A DNA stretch of 64,000 nt from DYRG01 sp041161065 (GTDB lineage Bacteria; Pseudomonadota; Gammaproteobacteria; Beggiatoales; Beggiatoaceae), in the NCBI GenBank assembly GCA_041161065.1, contig JBEAVE010000004.1, positions 179,777 to 243,776 on the forward strand, in the 5' to 3' direction. The notes beneath the pieces were generated by a model that was given only the letters and a program-made list of their open reading frames with translations, was not told the DNA's origin and did not search any database. Within the stretch, counting starts at the first letter, position 1. The number at the start of each line of letters is the position of its first letter. This document shows positions 53,301 to 63,300 of this stretch, in pieces. Both the position numbers and the translations under genes were made by a program.

Positions 53301-53751
53301 ATCATCAAATAGTGCGGGTTTGTCGATGGGTGGAAATGCTTCCGTAACTGCTTCATTTTCTAACCATTTACAAACCAGTAAAGGTCAGATTGGCAGTGGA
53401 ATTACCATTAGTGGAGATGAGAACATTCGTTTAGCTAGCACGGTTTCTCCTGATGCAAAACATCTTGGCAAAATGGCGGACGTTTTAATTGCGGTGAGTT
53501 ATAAAGCAACGGGTTCAACGCAAGAGGTTTTCTATTTCAAAAAGGGTAGCAATTGGGAAATGCCAACGGAGGGTTATCCAGCGGCTTATCACGTAGAAAG
53601 TTTGAGCAATCCGTTAGCGGTAGAAATCTTTGATGGAAAGCTCGCACAATTGGGTTTGAAAGGGGAATTCAAAGCCTATGTGGGTTATCGTTTGAGCGAC
53701 GGCACAGTTGTTTTTAACGGTGCAAATCCATTAGTGTTTTTTGTTCAATAA
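50371..53751 (+). CDS. CLCA-like secreted zinc metalloprotease with VWA domain
   Basis: 1126 residues from ATG 50371 (GGAGAA upstream). It has a signal peptide (LLFSLATYSSSAA), a jelly-roll/MAM-like domain (~25-185) and a fibronectin III domain (~190-270). The CLCA N-terminal metalloprotease-like domain (~275-500) holds H391-E392-x2-H395-x6-D402-E403, the zinc set HExxHx6DE of animal CLCA proteins. A VWA domain (~545-730) starts DVSKM at 554, a MIDAS lacking its second Ser. Beta-sandwich domains follow (~740-1126). Animal CLCAs are self-cleaving metalloproteases that modulate chloride channels. Bacterial homologues are poorly studied; here it is probably extracellular. A terminator follows. 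Confidence 0.85.
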   Translation: MRTLRWRLSSALLFSLATYSSSAALLLNENFNVKEKPNGWEVISVETDYTPNGWTFNDPANVVGQLGFSSNLAVIGNGTKSELRTPTLDLSANAGVVLRFKHWLQRTENSAMSVQVSTDGGTSWAVAQNYNTDFRRGLAAQSVDLSALAGGKNNVKIAFIAENPGNWLIDDVEVDGQSVPATPTSAQASLGRNSAVNLSWQSDEQNSGFIIERAGADGNWQSITPTPQPAKNFTDDGVASKTTYQYRIAAKNMAGTSNFSEPVSITTEDRTVKVYNLLVSYHDTYANTIPAKQAAIENNLKYMADAVYEMSNGAHKLGNVTIYTDAAKKDTADIVWENNIGDSGANCWFNAYTGGRIAEKGPYKRIQHCDLGGGTQNTITDNQYGGYTLAHEFGHYFYKLYDEYAQGNSPPDSPGAPSSSDSAVEFSLMQSNDDAVKAGDYRWLNLSTSANNKGNNAQFRVYGASAWDTLIRDPQNDPDLAKAQNAGLPRIFYPELQAVAPKAGEMPSLELDKAGAQAIARSELKFIWKQGALDQTARRLRLGNQPAAVIAALDVSKMVSSEQLDAMKTAVKQWVQDANVGDYISIVTIGQTAHVVQPLTNINAANAKEAVVNAINAISTTSEEPHLANGLQTALSQFQTAPTSYSAAVYLLSSGHNANGSDPFKEIVHYQSDGILLHTIGLSDDQNAEGLLSKLAEDTGGLYWQSNGALEDVAMGLDQADQVTSPAITVTLAQQAKVISGEQTFDFYVDEGVGRINFKATYTGEIKDATLTLTDPNANSFVLPADFCQTTNESLVKETVCGATVDYINRGNWHLMVKANRANLDFNYHLQGVAKDNDKIIYASVEAAGSEKVTFPQPLLVTASIGNAAPITDLTISAVLETPDGRKQPFVLRDDGVAPDNEANDGMYLGKVNYTMNGLHKIHVHFSNPDNKAKFTNKGVTYYAVPPVGVSPFTDVNIPFTRLATAEINISGVPAQLSSNSAGLSMGGNASVTASFSNHLQTSKGQIGSGITISGDENIRLASTVSPDAKHLGKMADVLIAVSYKATGSTQEVFYFKKGSNWEMPTEGYPAAYHVESLSNPLAVEIFDGKLAQLGLKGEFKAYVGYRLSDGTVVFNGANPLVFFVQ

Positions 53752-53767
53752 TTAACACCCAACAAGA

Positions 53768-53801
53768 AACCTCCATTTCGTTATGAAGTGGAGGTTTTTT
53801 T
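53768..53801 (+). terminator. Terminator of the CLCA-like gene
   Basis: AACCTCCATTTCG and its partner AAGTGGAGGTT form a strong stem followed by seven T, 16 bases after the stop. Confidence 0.88.
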
Positions 53802-53819
53802 GTGGCACTTTCAAAAAAA

Positions 53820-54356
53820 TTATTGCGCTTTTTTGCCAGCCATCTCATTCAAGGTTTTTTCAATCCGATCAAGGCGTTCTAATACATCTTGGTGATGTCC
53901 GCCGCGACCCATACCCATCATTGGCGGCATTGGCGGTCTGCTCATCGGATAAGGTGCACCCCCACGCATCGGCGGCATTTCTTCGCCCATTGGAGGCATT
54001 TCAGCGTCCATGTCACGTCCCCAACCGCCACGCGCCGGCATCGCAGGCATTCCGCTCAACGCGCGCATTTTTTCACGATGGGCTTGCATAATTTTACGAT
54101 CTTCGTCGATCAATTTTTGGCGTTCGTTTGGATCGTTTGTGCCCCAAATTTTCGCCATGCGTTCGTGTTTAGATTTCATAAAATCCGCGTGTTCTTTTTC
54201 CATCGCATCGAAATCAGGGGCTTTAGGAGCTTCGGGGGCGGCAGGCGCAACCGGTGCGGCGGCGGGTTGTTGGGGCGCGGCGGCTTGTTCGTTAGCATGA
54301 CCCACCATCGGCAAACCCAACGCAATAACTAATGCAGAAACAGCAAATTGACGCAT
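53820..54356 (-). CDS. Periplasmic Met/Pro-rich protein, possibly metal-binding
   Basis: 178 residues. It has a signal peptide (MRQFAVSALVIALGLPMVGHA), an Ala/Pro hinge (~25-45) and a helical charged segment (FDAMEKEHADFMKSKHERMAKIWG, NERQKLIDEDRKIMQAHREKM). A Met/Pro/Gly-rich stretch (~100-155: MPAMPARGGWG, MPPMGEEMPPM, MPPMMGMGRGGHH) and a closing helix (LERLDRIEKTLNEMAG) complete it. Met-rich and His-His segments often bind Cu(I), and the helical part with HxxxM spacing recalls Spy/CpxP-like chaperones. Function is unproven. It has its own promoter region. Confidence 0.75.
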   Translation of the reverse strand: MRQFAVSALVIALGLPMVGHANEQAAAPQQPAAAPVAPAAPEAPKAPDFDAMEKEHADFMKSKHERMAKIWGTNDPNERQKLIDEDRKIMQAHREKMRALSGMPAMPARGGWGRDMDAEMPPMGEEMPPMRGGAPYPMSRPPMPPMMGMGRGGHHQDVLERLDRIEKTLNEMAGKKAQ

Positions 54357-54528
54357 AAATACCTCTTTTAACGTTAAAAAATGAAAAGCGACCAGAACTA
54401 TTTTTAAGTATAGCGCACGTCGACAGCCAGTGTTTGATTTTGTTTATTATAATTTACTAATATACTAATGTCAAGAATGCCGCCGCCCGCTCAACAATCG
54501 CGTAAAATATCCGCCAAAGGAGGCAAAC

Positions 54529-56547
54529 ATGACCGACCAAGACATTTCACAACGCATCGACACCTTACGCACATTATTACAACGCTGGAATTACGCTTAC
54601 CACACGCTCGACAAACCCGACGTGCCCGATAGCAAATACGATCAAGTTTTTCAAGAATTGCTCGATTTAGAACAACAATTTCCTCAATTTATTTCCTCAG
54701 ATTCTCCAACCCAACGAATCGGCAGCGTTCCTTTAGACAGTTTCTCAAAAATAAAACACCAACTTCCTATGTTATCCTTAAACAACGGATTTGAAGAACA
54801 AGATGTTGTCGACTTTGATCGCCGCGCACGCGAAAAATTAAAGAAAAATGTTATCGATTACGCCGCCGAACCTAAAATCGACGGATTAGCCGTGAGCATT
54901 CGTTATGAAAAAGGTCTTTTAGTGCAAGCCGCCACGCGCGGAGACGGTTCAATCGGAGAAGATATTACCCTCAATGTTCGAACAATTAAAAACATTCCTC
55001 TGCGATTATTAGAAAAAAATATTCCTGACATTTTAGAAATACGCGGTGAAATCTTTATAACCAAAGCTAATTTCTTAAAATTAAACGATACCCAACAAGC
55101 CAATCAAGAAAAACTTTTTGCAAACCCTAGAAATGCCGCTGCCGGTAGCATTCGACAACTCGATCCAAATATAACGGCTCAAAGACCTTTAGAATTTATT
55201 TGTTATGGCGTGGGCGATATACAAAATGGACAATTATCTGATACGCAGATTGAAACCTTAGAAATCTTAAATAAATGGGGGATTCCTATCGCAAAAGAAT
55301 TAGCATTAGTCACAGGTGTTGAAGGTTGTTTGCAATACTATACAGAAATGCTAAAAAAACGCCAACAATTGCCTTTTGAAATCGACGGCGTGGTTTATAA
55401 AATAAATCATTTATCCGATCAAAAAACCTTAGGATTTGTTTCTCGCGCACCTCGTTGGGCATTAGCCCATAAATTACCCGCCCAAGAAAAAGTTACTCAA
55501 CTGCAAACGATTGAAATTCAAGTAGGAAGAACAGGTGCTTTAACCCCTGTTGCTCGATTAACCCCCGTTCAAATTGCGGGTGTCACGGTAACAAATGCAA
55601 CGTTACATAATGCCGATTTCATTAAAGAAAAAGACATCAAAATAGGCGATTTTGTTACCGTTCGTCGCGCGGGTGATGTTATTCCTGAAGTAGTTAATGT
55701 TGTTTTAAGTATGCGTCCCGTTAATGTAAAACCTTTTGAATTCCCAAACACGTGTCCTATTTGTCATTCACCTGTTGTTCAAAAATCCAAAATTTTGCAA
55801 TGTTCAGGTGGGTTAAATTGCTCTGCTCAAAGAAAACAAAGTATTGAGCATTTTGCTTCAAAACGTGCCATGAATATTGATGGATTAGGAGAGAAACTGG
55901 TTGAAAAGTTAGTCGATACTAATTTAATAAAAACCGTCGCCGATTTGTATTATCTAAAAGCCGAACAATTAGCGACTTTAGATTTAATGGGAGAAACATC
56001 GACTAATAATATTTTGCACGCCATAGAAACCAGTAAAAAAACTACTTTTTCGAGATTTTTGTTTGCATTGGGCATTGTAGGAATTGGAGAAACAGCTTCA
56101 TTGGCATTAGCGAAACATTTTGGACATTTAGAAAAGATTTTGCTTTGTCCAAATTTATTAGAAGAAACCCGCTATATTTTTGGAATTGGGGAAGAACGCG
56201 CCGCTAATATTGCCAATTTTTTTAATCATGAGGCTAATCGACAGGTTATTCAAAAACTTTTAGAAAGTGGTATTTCGTTTGAAGAGCAACCGACTGTTAT
56301 TTCAAATAATTCAAATATTCATGGAAAGGTCTTTGTTTTAACGGGTACATTAGACAGTATGACGCGAGAACAAGCAATTGTTGAAATAGAAAAGTTGGGT
56401 GGAAAAGTGAGCAATAGTTTATCGAAGAAAACCAATTATTTAATTGTTGGAAATGACGCGGGGAGTAAAGTTGTTAAAGCTGAGAAATTAGGCGTTCCAA
56501 TCCTTGATGAAAGCCAGTTTTTGAAATGGTTAGAAGAGCCTGTTTGA
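54529..56547 (+). CDS. ligA: NAD-dependent DNA ligase LigA
   Basis: 672 residues, typical length. The adenylation Lys lies in AEPKIDGLAVSIRYEKG (~114), HPSPTQRIG-like SDSPTQRIGSVPL is at the start, and NPRNAAAGSIRQLDP and RAPRWALAHKLPA are present. An OB fold, a four-Cys zinc finger (CPICHSPV, CSGGLNC), HhH repeats and a C-terminal BRCT domain (GKVFVLTGTLDSMTREQA) complete it. It seals nicks in replication and repair. AAGGAGG precedes the ATG. zipA, its usual neighbour in gammaproteobacteria, is not upstream. Confidence 0.97.
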   Translation: MTDQDISQRIDTLRTLLQRWNYAYHTLDKPDVPDSKYDQVFQELLDLEQQFPQFISSDSPTQRIGSVPLDSFSKIKHQLPMLSLNNGFEEQDVVDFDRRAREKLKKNVIDYAAEPKIDGLAVSIRYEKGLLVQAATRGDGSIGEDITLNVRTIKNIPLRLLEKNIPDILEIRGEIFITKANFLKLNDTQQANQEKLFANPRNAAAGSIRQLDPNITAQRPLEFICYGVGDIQNGQLSDTQIETLEILNKWGIPIAKELALVTGVEGCLQYYTEMLKKRQQLPFEIDGVVYKINHLSDQKTLGFVSRAPRWALAHKLPAQEKVTQLQTIEIQVGRTGALTPVARLTPVQIAGVTVTNATLHNADFIKEKDIKIGDFVTVRRAGDVIPEVVNVVLSMRPVNVKPFEFPNTCPICHSPVVQKSKILQCSGGLNCSAQRKQSIEHFASKRAMNIDGLGEKLVEKLVDTNLIKTVADLYYLKAEQLATLDLMGETSTNNILHAIETSKKTTFSRFLFALGIVGIGETASLALAKHFGHLEKILLCPNLLEETRYIFGIGEERAANIANFFNHEANRQVIQKLLESGISFEEQPTVISNNSNIHGKVFVLTGTLDSMTREQAIVEIEKLGGKVSNSLSKKTNYLIVGNDAGSKVVKAEKLGVPILDESQFLKWLEEPV

Positions 56548-56704
56548 AATAAATAGATTATAGTTTGGGCGCGGCAATTGTTTCTTTTGTAGCGTGTATG
56601 AATTATGTGAAAGTCCAACATTGAATAATCTATTTTGAATGATAATTGCTTGCAAATCAAAGCATTATCTATTTTAAGCGATTATAAAAAAAGTCTATAC
56701 CCCC

Positions 56705-56733
56705 TTGCCAATAAGCGATAAAAGTTTTATGTT
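56705..56733 (+). promoter_or_regulatory. Likely promoter of sdhCDAB
   Basis: TTGCCA at 56705-56710 and TATGTT at 56728-56733 are 17 bases apart, ~68 bases before the sdhC start. The 250-base gap before it holds no gene that I can see. Confidence 0.45.
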
Positions 56734-56800
56734 ATTGCATTGCAACATTTTCATGGCAACCTAAAAAGTTTTTCTTTTTCGCAGAGTTAAGAGGGGGATT

Positions 56801-57190
56801 ATGGCAACGTCAAATTCACGCGGTCGACCGCTGTCGCCGCATTTGCAGGTTTATAACTTGCCCATTACGGCGCGGTTGTCGGTTTTACATCGCGGCACTG
56901 GCATGATTTTAGTGTTTGGAACAATTTTGTTAGTCGCTTGGTTGGGAATTGTCGCAAGCGGTTCGCAAAACTACTTATTTATCAATGGAATATTAGCCTC
57001 TTGGATAGGTAAAATTGCTTTAATTGGCTTTTCATTTTCTTTAATTTACCATTTGTGCAATGGCGTGCGTCATTTGTTTTGGGACATTGGAAAAGGATTT
57101 GAAAATTCTTGTGTTAATCGCTCCGCTTATTTGACCATTACAATGGCGGTTGCTTTAACGGCGGGCATTTGGTTGCTCACAACGCTTTGA
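56801..57190 (+). CDS. sdhC: Succinate dehydrogenase cytochrome b556 subunit
   Basis: 129 residues with three membrane helices. It has RPLSPHLQVYNLPITARLSVLHRGTGM (quinone-site Ser and Arg region) and the heme ligand His in SLIYHLCNGVRHLFWDIG. It anchors the SdhAB catalytic part and carries heme b with SdhD. AGGGGG precedes the ATG. First gene of sdhCDAB. Confidence 0.96.
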   Translation: MATSNSRGRPLSPHLQVYNLPITARLSVLHRGTGMILVFGTILLVAWLGIVASGSQNYLFINGILASWIGKIALIGFSFSLIYHLCNGVRHLFWDIGKGFENSCVNRSAYLTITMAVALTAGIWLLTTL

Positions 57191-57206
57191 TTTACAAGGA
57201 TATTTT

Positions 57207-57593
57207 ATGTCATTTCAAACACCTTTGGCTCGTGCAAAAGGCTTAGGTTCTGCAAAGGACGGCACGCACCATTTTATGGTTCAACGTTTGTCGGCTATCG
57301 CGTTGATTCCATTAACTTTATGCTTTGTTTTTGCGATCATCAAATTGATCGGCGCAGATTATCAAACCGTCGTTGCGTGGTTCAAATCCCCTTTTAACGC
57401 TTTGTTGATGATCTCTTTTATTCTCATGAGCGCGTGGCATGGGGCGTTGGGCGCGCAAGTCGTTATCGAAGATTATATTCACTGCGAAAGCATGAAGATT
57501 TTTCTCTTAATTATCATGAAGTTGGCAATGGGCTTGACGGCAATCGCTGGCGTATGGTTTGTTGTTCTCATCAATTTGCGCGGAGGAGTCTAA
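57207..57593 (+). CDS. sdhD: Succinate dehydrogenase membrane anchor subunit
   Basis: 128 residues with three membrane helices. It shows HFMVQRLSAIALIPLTL and SAWHGALGAQVVIEDYIH, in which His ligates heme and the Asp-Tyr pair lines the ubiquinone site. The stop is immediately followed by the sdhA start. Cytoplasmic membrane complex II. Confidence 0.96.
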   Translation: MSFQTPLARAKGLGSAKDGTHHFMVQRLSAIALIPLTLCFVFAIIKLIGADYQTVVAWFKSPFNALLMISFILMSAWHGALGAQVVIEDYIHCESMKIFLLIIMKLAMGLTAIAGVWFVVLINLRGGV

Positions 57594-59384
57594 ATGAGCG
57601 CGTACCCAATAACAGATCATTTTTATGATGTAGTCGTGGTCGGCGCAGGCGGCGCAGGCTTGCGTGCGACCTTCGGCATGGCTGAAAAAGGCTTAAAAAC
57701 CGCTTGTTTATCAAAGGTTTTCCCCACTCGTTCGCACACCGTCGCGGCTCAAGGCGGAATCAGTGCCGCGCTCGGTAACATGGGTGAAGATAATTGGCGT
57801 TTCCACATGTACGATACCGTTAAAGGTTCTGACTGGCTCGGCGACCAAGACGCGATCGAATATATGTGCCGCGAAGCAATCCCCGCCATCATTGAATTAG
57901 AGCATTACGGCGTGCCTTTCTCACGTACCCAAGAAGGCAAAATCTATCAACGCGCGTTCGGTGGTATGACTACCCATTTTGGTAAAGGTCAAGCCCAACG
58001 GACTTGTGCGGCGGCGGATCGTACTGGTCACGCGATGTTGCACACGTTGTATCAACAAGCCTTACGTTGTCATGCGGAGTTTTTCATTGAATATTTCGCG
58101 CTTGATTTGATCATGGACGAAGAAGGCGCGTGTCGTGGCGTAATTGCGTTGGATATGGCAGAAGGCAAGATTCATCGTTTCCGCGCCCATCGAACCGTTT
58201 TAGCGACAGGAGGTTATGGAAGAGCTTATTTCTCCGCGACTTCCGCACACACTTGCACCGGCGACGGCGGTGGTATGGTGTTACGCGCGGGCTTACCTTT
58301 GCAAGACCTTGAATTTGTTCAATTTCATCCGACGGGTATTTACGGTTCGGGTTGCTTAATTACCGAAGGCGCGCGCGGCGAAGGCGGTTTCTTGACCAAC
58401 AAAGACGGCGAACGTTTCATGGAACGTTATGCACCTAACGCCAAAGACTTAGCGTCGCGTGACGTGGTTTCTCGTGCGATGACGATGGAAATTCGTGACG
58501 GACGCGGAGTCGGTGAACACGGCGATCACATTCATTTGCATTTAGAGCATTTGGGCGCGGAAGTGTTAAATGAACGTCTTCCTGGAATCTCCGAATCCGC
58601 CAAAATCTTCGCGGGCGTGGACGTTACCAAACAACCGATCCCCGTCATTCCAACCGTTCACTACAACATGGGCGGCATTCCCACCAATTATCACGGCGAA
58701 GTGGTCACGCTCAAAGACGGCAACCCAGATTCAGTGGTCGAAGGTTTAATGGCAATCGGCGAAGCAGCTTGCGTATCTGTTCACGGGGCAAACCGTTTAG
58801 GTTCTAACTCATTGTTAGATTTAGTAGTTTTCGGACGTGCGGCAGCGAAACGTTGTGCGGCAACCGTTCAATCTGGATCGGCGCACAAACCTTTAGCGGA
58901 ATCTTTCAGCGAACCCGCCTTAACCCGTTTAGACAAATTACGCAATTCTAACGGTGGATCATCAACCGCGCAAATTCGTATGAATATGCAACGAGTCATG
59001 CAACGCGACGCGGCAGTATTCAGAACTGGCGAAACTTTAGCGGAAGGCAAACAAAAAATTGCTGAGGTTTATCAATCATTTAACGACATCAAAATTACTG
59101 ACCGTTCATTGATTTGGAACTCGGATTTGTTGGAAACGTTGGAACTCGACAATTTACGCGGTCAAGCGGTCGTCACCATGAATTCAGCCGCCAATCGCCC
59201 TGAAAGTCGCGGTGCGCACGCGCGGGAAGATTACCCCAACCGTAACGATGATGACTGGATGAAACACACCCTCGCGTGGTTGGATAACGATACCGGCGCG
59301 GTCAAAATCGATTATCGCCCCGTTCACATGTACACCTTGACCGACGAAGCCGAAGTCGTTCCGCCCAAACCCAGAGTCTATTAG
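57594..59384 (+). CDS. sdhA: Succinate dehydrogenase flavoprotein subunit
   Basis: 596 residues. It has the FAD loop VVVVGAGGAGLRAT-type start, the covalent-FAD His in TRSHTVAAQGGISAALGN, the catalytic Arg region GARGEGGFLTNKDGERFMERY and RGAHAREDYPNRNDDDWMKH near the end. It oxidises succinate to fumarate in the TCA cycle and in respiration. Codon use is GC-rich and biased, as in mdh and actP, which suggests high expression. Confidence 0.98.
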   Translation: MSAYPITDHFYDVVVVGAGGAGLRATFGMAEKGLKTACLSKVFPTRSHTVAAQGGISAALGNMGEDNWRFHMYDTVKGSDWLGDQDAIEYMCREAIPAIIELEHYGVPFSRTQEGKIYQRAFGGMTTHFGKGQAQRTCAAADRTGHAMLHTLYQQALRCHAEFFIEYFALDLIMDEEGACRGVIALDMAEGKIHRFRAHRTVLATGGYGRAYFSATSAHTCTGDGGGMVLRAGLPLQDLEFVQFHPTGIYGSGCLITEGARGEGGFLTNKDGERFMERYAPNAKDLASRDVVSRAMTMEIRDGRGVGEHGDHIHLHLEHLGAEVLNERLPGISESAKIFAGVDVTKQPIPVIPTVHYNMGGIPTNYHGEVVTLKDGNPDSVVEGLMAIGEAACVSVHGANRLGSNSLLDLVVFGRAAAKRCAATVQSGSAHKPLAESFSEPALTRLDKLRNSNGGSSTAQIRMNMQRVMQRDAAVFRTGETLAEGKQKIAEVYQSFNDIKITDRSLIWNSDLLETLELDNLRGQAVVTMNSAANRPESRGAHAREDYPNRNDDDWMKHTLAWLDNDTGAVKIDYRPVHMYTLTDEAEVVPPKPRVY

Positions 59385-59393
59385 GAGATTATC

Positions 59394-60170
59394 ATGGCTG
59401 AATTTAAACTTCCTGCCGATTCTGTCGTTAAAAAAGGGCGTGAAGTCAACAAAGAAACCGGCAAACGTATTCGTAAATTTGTGATTTATCGGTTTGATCC
59501 AGACACCGGCGAAAATCCTCGCACCGACACTTACGAAATCGATTTAGACAAATGCGGACCGATGATTTTAGATGCGTTATTGAAAATCAAAAATGAAATC
59601 GATCCAACGTTAACTTTTCGTCGTTCGTGTCGTGAAGGGGTTTGTGGTTCGTGTTCAATGAATATCAATGGACGCAATACCTTAGCGTGCACTAAAGCAA
59701 TTGAAGATTACGACGGAGAAATCCACGTTTATCCATTGCCACACATGCCCGTGATTAAGGATTTAGTGCCTGATTTAACCCATTTCTACGCACAATATGC
59801 GTCTATTGAACCTTGGTTGAAATCAGAAACCCCTCCGCCAGAGAAAGAACGTTTGCAAACCAAAGAAGAACGGGCATTATTAGACGGTTTATACGAGTGC
59901 ATTTTATGTGCATCTTGCTCAACCAGTTGCCCGAGCTATTGGTGGAATGGTGATCGTTATTTAGGACCGGCGATTTTATTGCAATCGTATCGTTGGATTG
60001 TGGATTCTCGTGATGAAGCAACGGGAGAAAGATTGGACAATTTAGAAGACCCCTTCAGATTGTATCGTTGCCATACAATTATGAATTGCACCAACACTTG
60101 TCCAAAAGGCTTAAATCCCGCCCAAGCCATCGCCTCCATCAAACAACTCATGGTCAAACGCAAACTTTAG
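59394..60170 (+). CDS. sdhB: Succinate dehydrogenase iron-sulfur subunit
   Basis: 258 residues. The 2Fe-2S cysteines lie in CREGVCGSCSMNINGRNTLAC, the 4Fe-4S set in CILCASCSTSCPSYWW and the 3Fe-4S set in CHTIMNCTNTCPKGLNP. It carries electrons from SdhA to ubiquinone. It is ~20 residues longer than E. coli SdhB because of an N-terminal extension (KKGREVNKETGKRIRK) and a Pro-rich insert. AGGAGATT ribosome site; last gene of the operon. Confidence 0.98.
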   Translation: MAEFKLPADSVVKKGREVNKETGKRIRKFVIYRFDPDTGENPRTDTYEIDLDKCGPMILDALLKIKNEIDPTLTFRRSCREGVCGSCSMNINGRNTLACTKAIEDYDGEIHVYPLPHMPVIKDLVPDLTHFYAQYASIEPWLKSETPPPEKERLQTKEERALLDGLYECILCASCSTSCPSYWWNGDRYLGPAILLQSYRWIVDSRDEATGERLDNLEDPFRLYRCHTIMNCTNTCPKGLNPAQAIASIKQLMVKRKL

Positions 60171-60199
60171 TTTTATCTCTTTGACTTTTGAGCTAAAAA

Positions 60200-60229
60200 A
60201 GCCTGCCTAGAAATGGGTGGGCTTTTTTT
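60200..60229 (+). terminator. Terminator of sdhCDAB
   Basis: AGCCTGCC pairs with GGTGGGCT (two G-T) around a short loop, followed by seven T, 30 bases after the sdhB stop. Confidence 0.8.
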
Positions 60230-60303
60230 ATGTTTGAATTTAACCAGTTAGTGAGTTACAATAAAGACCTTTTTAATCGTATTTTGATACAGAGGAAAAT
60301 TTT

Positions 60304-63300
60304 ATGAGTTATGAAAGTAAAATACAAGAATCTCGTGCGAAAGCTTATGAACGTGTGGTTGCGACTAAAATTATTGATTTGATGACTAAATTACGTTTAA
60401 GCAATGATGGTACAGCTGAACGGCGCTGGGTTTGGGAGTTGTTGCAAAATGCAAAAGATGTTTGTTATAAGGGTAAAAAAATTTCAATTGAAATCTTATT
60501 CCAACAATTAAATGATAATAATGGTGTATTAAAATTTAAGCACAATGGTAGAGTGTTCTCTACTGATAATATTACGTTTTTAATTGAACAAATATCTACT
60601 AAGGATCGTTCAGAAGAAGATGGTGAACAACCTAAAACAACAGGTAAATTTGGAACAGGCTTTTTAACCACTCATTTGCTATCAGAGAAAGTTGAAATAG
60701 ATGGTATTGTTAGTGATGAGGATGAAAAACCACATAAGTTTAATTTACTACTAGATCGTAGTGGCAAAACAATAGAAGAAATTATTTTATCAGTAAATAC
60801 TTCTATGTCATTACTTAATAAACTGGACAGTTATCCTTCTATAGATTATATACCAACAGATTTTAATACTGTCTTTTGTTATCATCTTGATAATAAAGGA
60901 ATTGAAGTTGCAAAAAAAGGTATTCAAGATTTATATTCATCTTTACCATTTACGCTTGCTTTTATACCTGTAATTAAGTCTGTCAAAATTGAATCCAATG
61001 ATAAAATTGTTACTTATAAATATATCAGCAAAAAACAAATTAGTGATAAAATTCAATTGATTAAAATTGAAAGAATAACCAATTCTGAAAATGAAGAAAT
61101 TTCACTAATACTATTAAGTAATCAATCTACAACTATTGCGGTTCAAATAGAACAAGATAAAAAAGATTTTTATTTAAAAAAATTACATCTTTCTACCCCT
61201 CGTTTATTCTGTGATTTTCCGTTGATTGGAACGGAAGATTTTTATATACCTATTGTTATTAATAATCCTAAATTTTATTTAAACGAGCCTCGTAGCGGTG
61301 TTTACTTAACAGATATAGAACAACAAGAAATTAATAAAAATAAACAACATTTACAAGAAGCTGTAGAGCTGTACTATGATTTATTATTGTACGCTTCTCA
61401 ACATAATTGGCAAAATCTTTATGTGTTAGCAGATATAAAGCAACCTAAATCAAAAGATTGGTTTTCAGATATTTGGTTCAAACAAAATATATTAAAGCCT
61501 ACACAAGATAAGTTGATTTCTGTTCCTATAGTGGATACTGTTAGTCATGGACGCGTTGCAATTGCTGAAAATATTCAGTTTCCATATCATAAAGAAAATG
61601 AAATACGAGAAAAAATTTGGGATTTGTATAACATTGGAGGTATTTTTAAGTTACCCATTAAACAGTACTTGCATTTTTGGTATGAAATTGTTCAGCTAAG
61701 CTATTATAATAAATATCGTCTTACCTTAGAAGACATAACAGCTTGGATTAGTGAACAAAAAAATTTATTTACATTAGCTAATTCATTTAATAAAACTGAA
61801 AATGAGGCAATGGATTGGTTAAATCGGTATTATCAATTAATAAATTGTGATGAAAGTATTTTAAACTTAATTGAACAAAATAAGTATGCTGTTATTCCTA
61901 ATCAAAATAATAATTTCTGCAAAAAGTCAGAGTTATTTATTGATCAAAATATTGAAGAAGAGTTAAAAACTGTAATCAAATTATTAGGAGATGATTGGCG
62001 AGAAATTCTTTTAAAACGTAATGTTTTTACAGGTAGCCATTTAAAATATTATAAAAAAACGCAGAAAGATATTATTGAGAAAATTAATAATATTTTGTGT
62101 GAAGGTGAAGATATTTGGGAAGCATGTGATTATTTGATTAGTTGTTTTTGTAATACGCCAGATTTTCCTTCCAAAAGACAATCTATTTATGATTTTTGTA
62201 AGGCTGTGTCTCCTAGTGATGTACCAGAAAAACGTTATATTACAACATGGGATAAAAATATTTGGAAAGAGGTAGATAGGCTTCAAATTGAATGGCTAAT
62301 CTCAGTTATTTCCGGTCAAAAAGATATTATTCAATTAACCCAATATTTACAATTCCCGGATGAAAATAAAACATTAGAATGGCTTGATGGCTTCATCTCT
62401 TTCTTAGAAAAAGAAGAATATGGGGAAAAACTTAACGATAATGAAAATCCGATTTTACCAAACCAAGAAGGTCAGTTTAAAATTAAGGACGAGTTGTCTC
62501 TGGACGATGAAATTGATGAAACATTAAAAGATATTGCTGCTAACTTGGGATATAATTTTCGGGAAGAATTACTTGATACTACGATATATTTAGAGCTTCC
62601 AGAAAACCGTACTAAAAAATCCAGCGATGTTGCACAAAAAATAGAGGAACTAATAAAACCTAAATTTTCAGAAATACCTCGTACTGAAGAAACTCAGGAG
62701 ATTTTTAATCAACTTTTTGTTTGGTTTAAAAATAATGAGGAAGATGCTAAAAACTTATTTAGTATGTTACATGAAAAAAGGTATAATCTTCTTGATGATG
62801 AAGAGATTGCTAAACATATAGAAGAAGTTCCTCTCTTAAAGCAACAGAATCAGGAATTAATAGAGGAAAATATCGAGTTAAAAGAAGAAAATAATAATCT
62901 TAAAGAGGAAAATGCGCGACTCAAAGCAAACCAGGGTTATTATAAAATAATAACTCAAGAAATTACGCCAAACATATTAATTAGCTTTGGAATTGATTCT
63001 GAAGAAAAGCTACAAGATTTTTTGTCAGATAAAGAATTTTCTAAGCATTATACTCTAGGCGATCACGGTTCTGGATTTTCAATGATTATGCACGTTAAAG
63101 AAATTATTGAACGAGCTAAACAAAATGTTAAAAAATATCTAATTTTAAATTCTGATTATGACTGTCTTTGTTGGAATGAACAAGATACAGTTATTACTGG
63201 TGTGAAAAAATATGGAAAACCAATTTATTTGGTTATAAGACCTTCTGATGGAAATAAAATTGTTTTTTATTATCCTAATGAAAAAACTACTTTGTCACTA

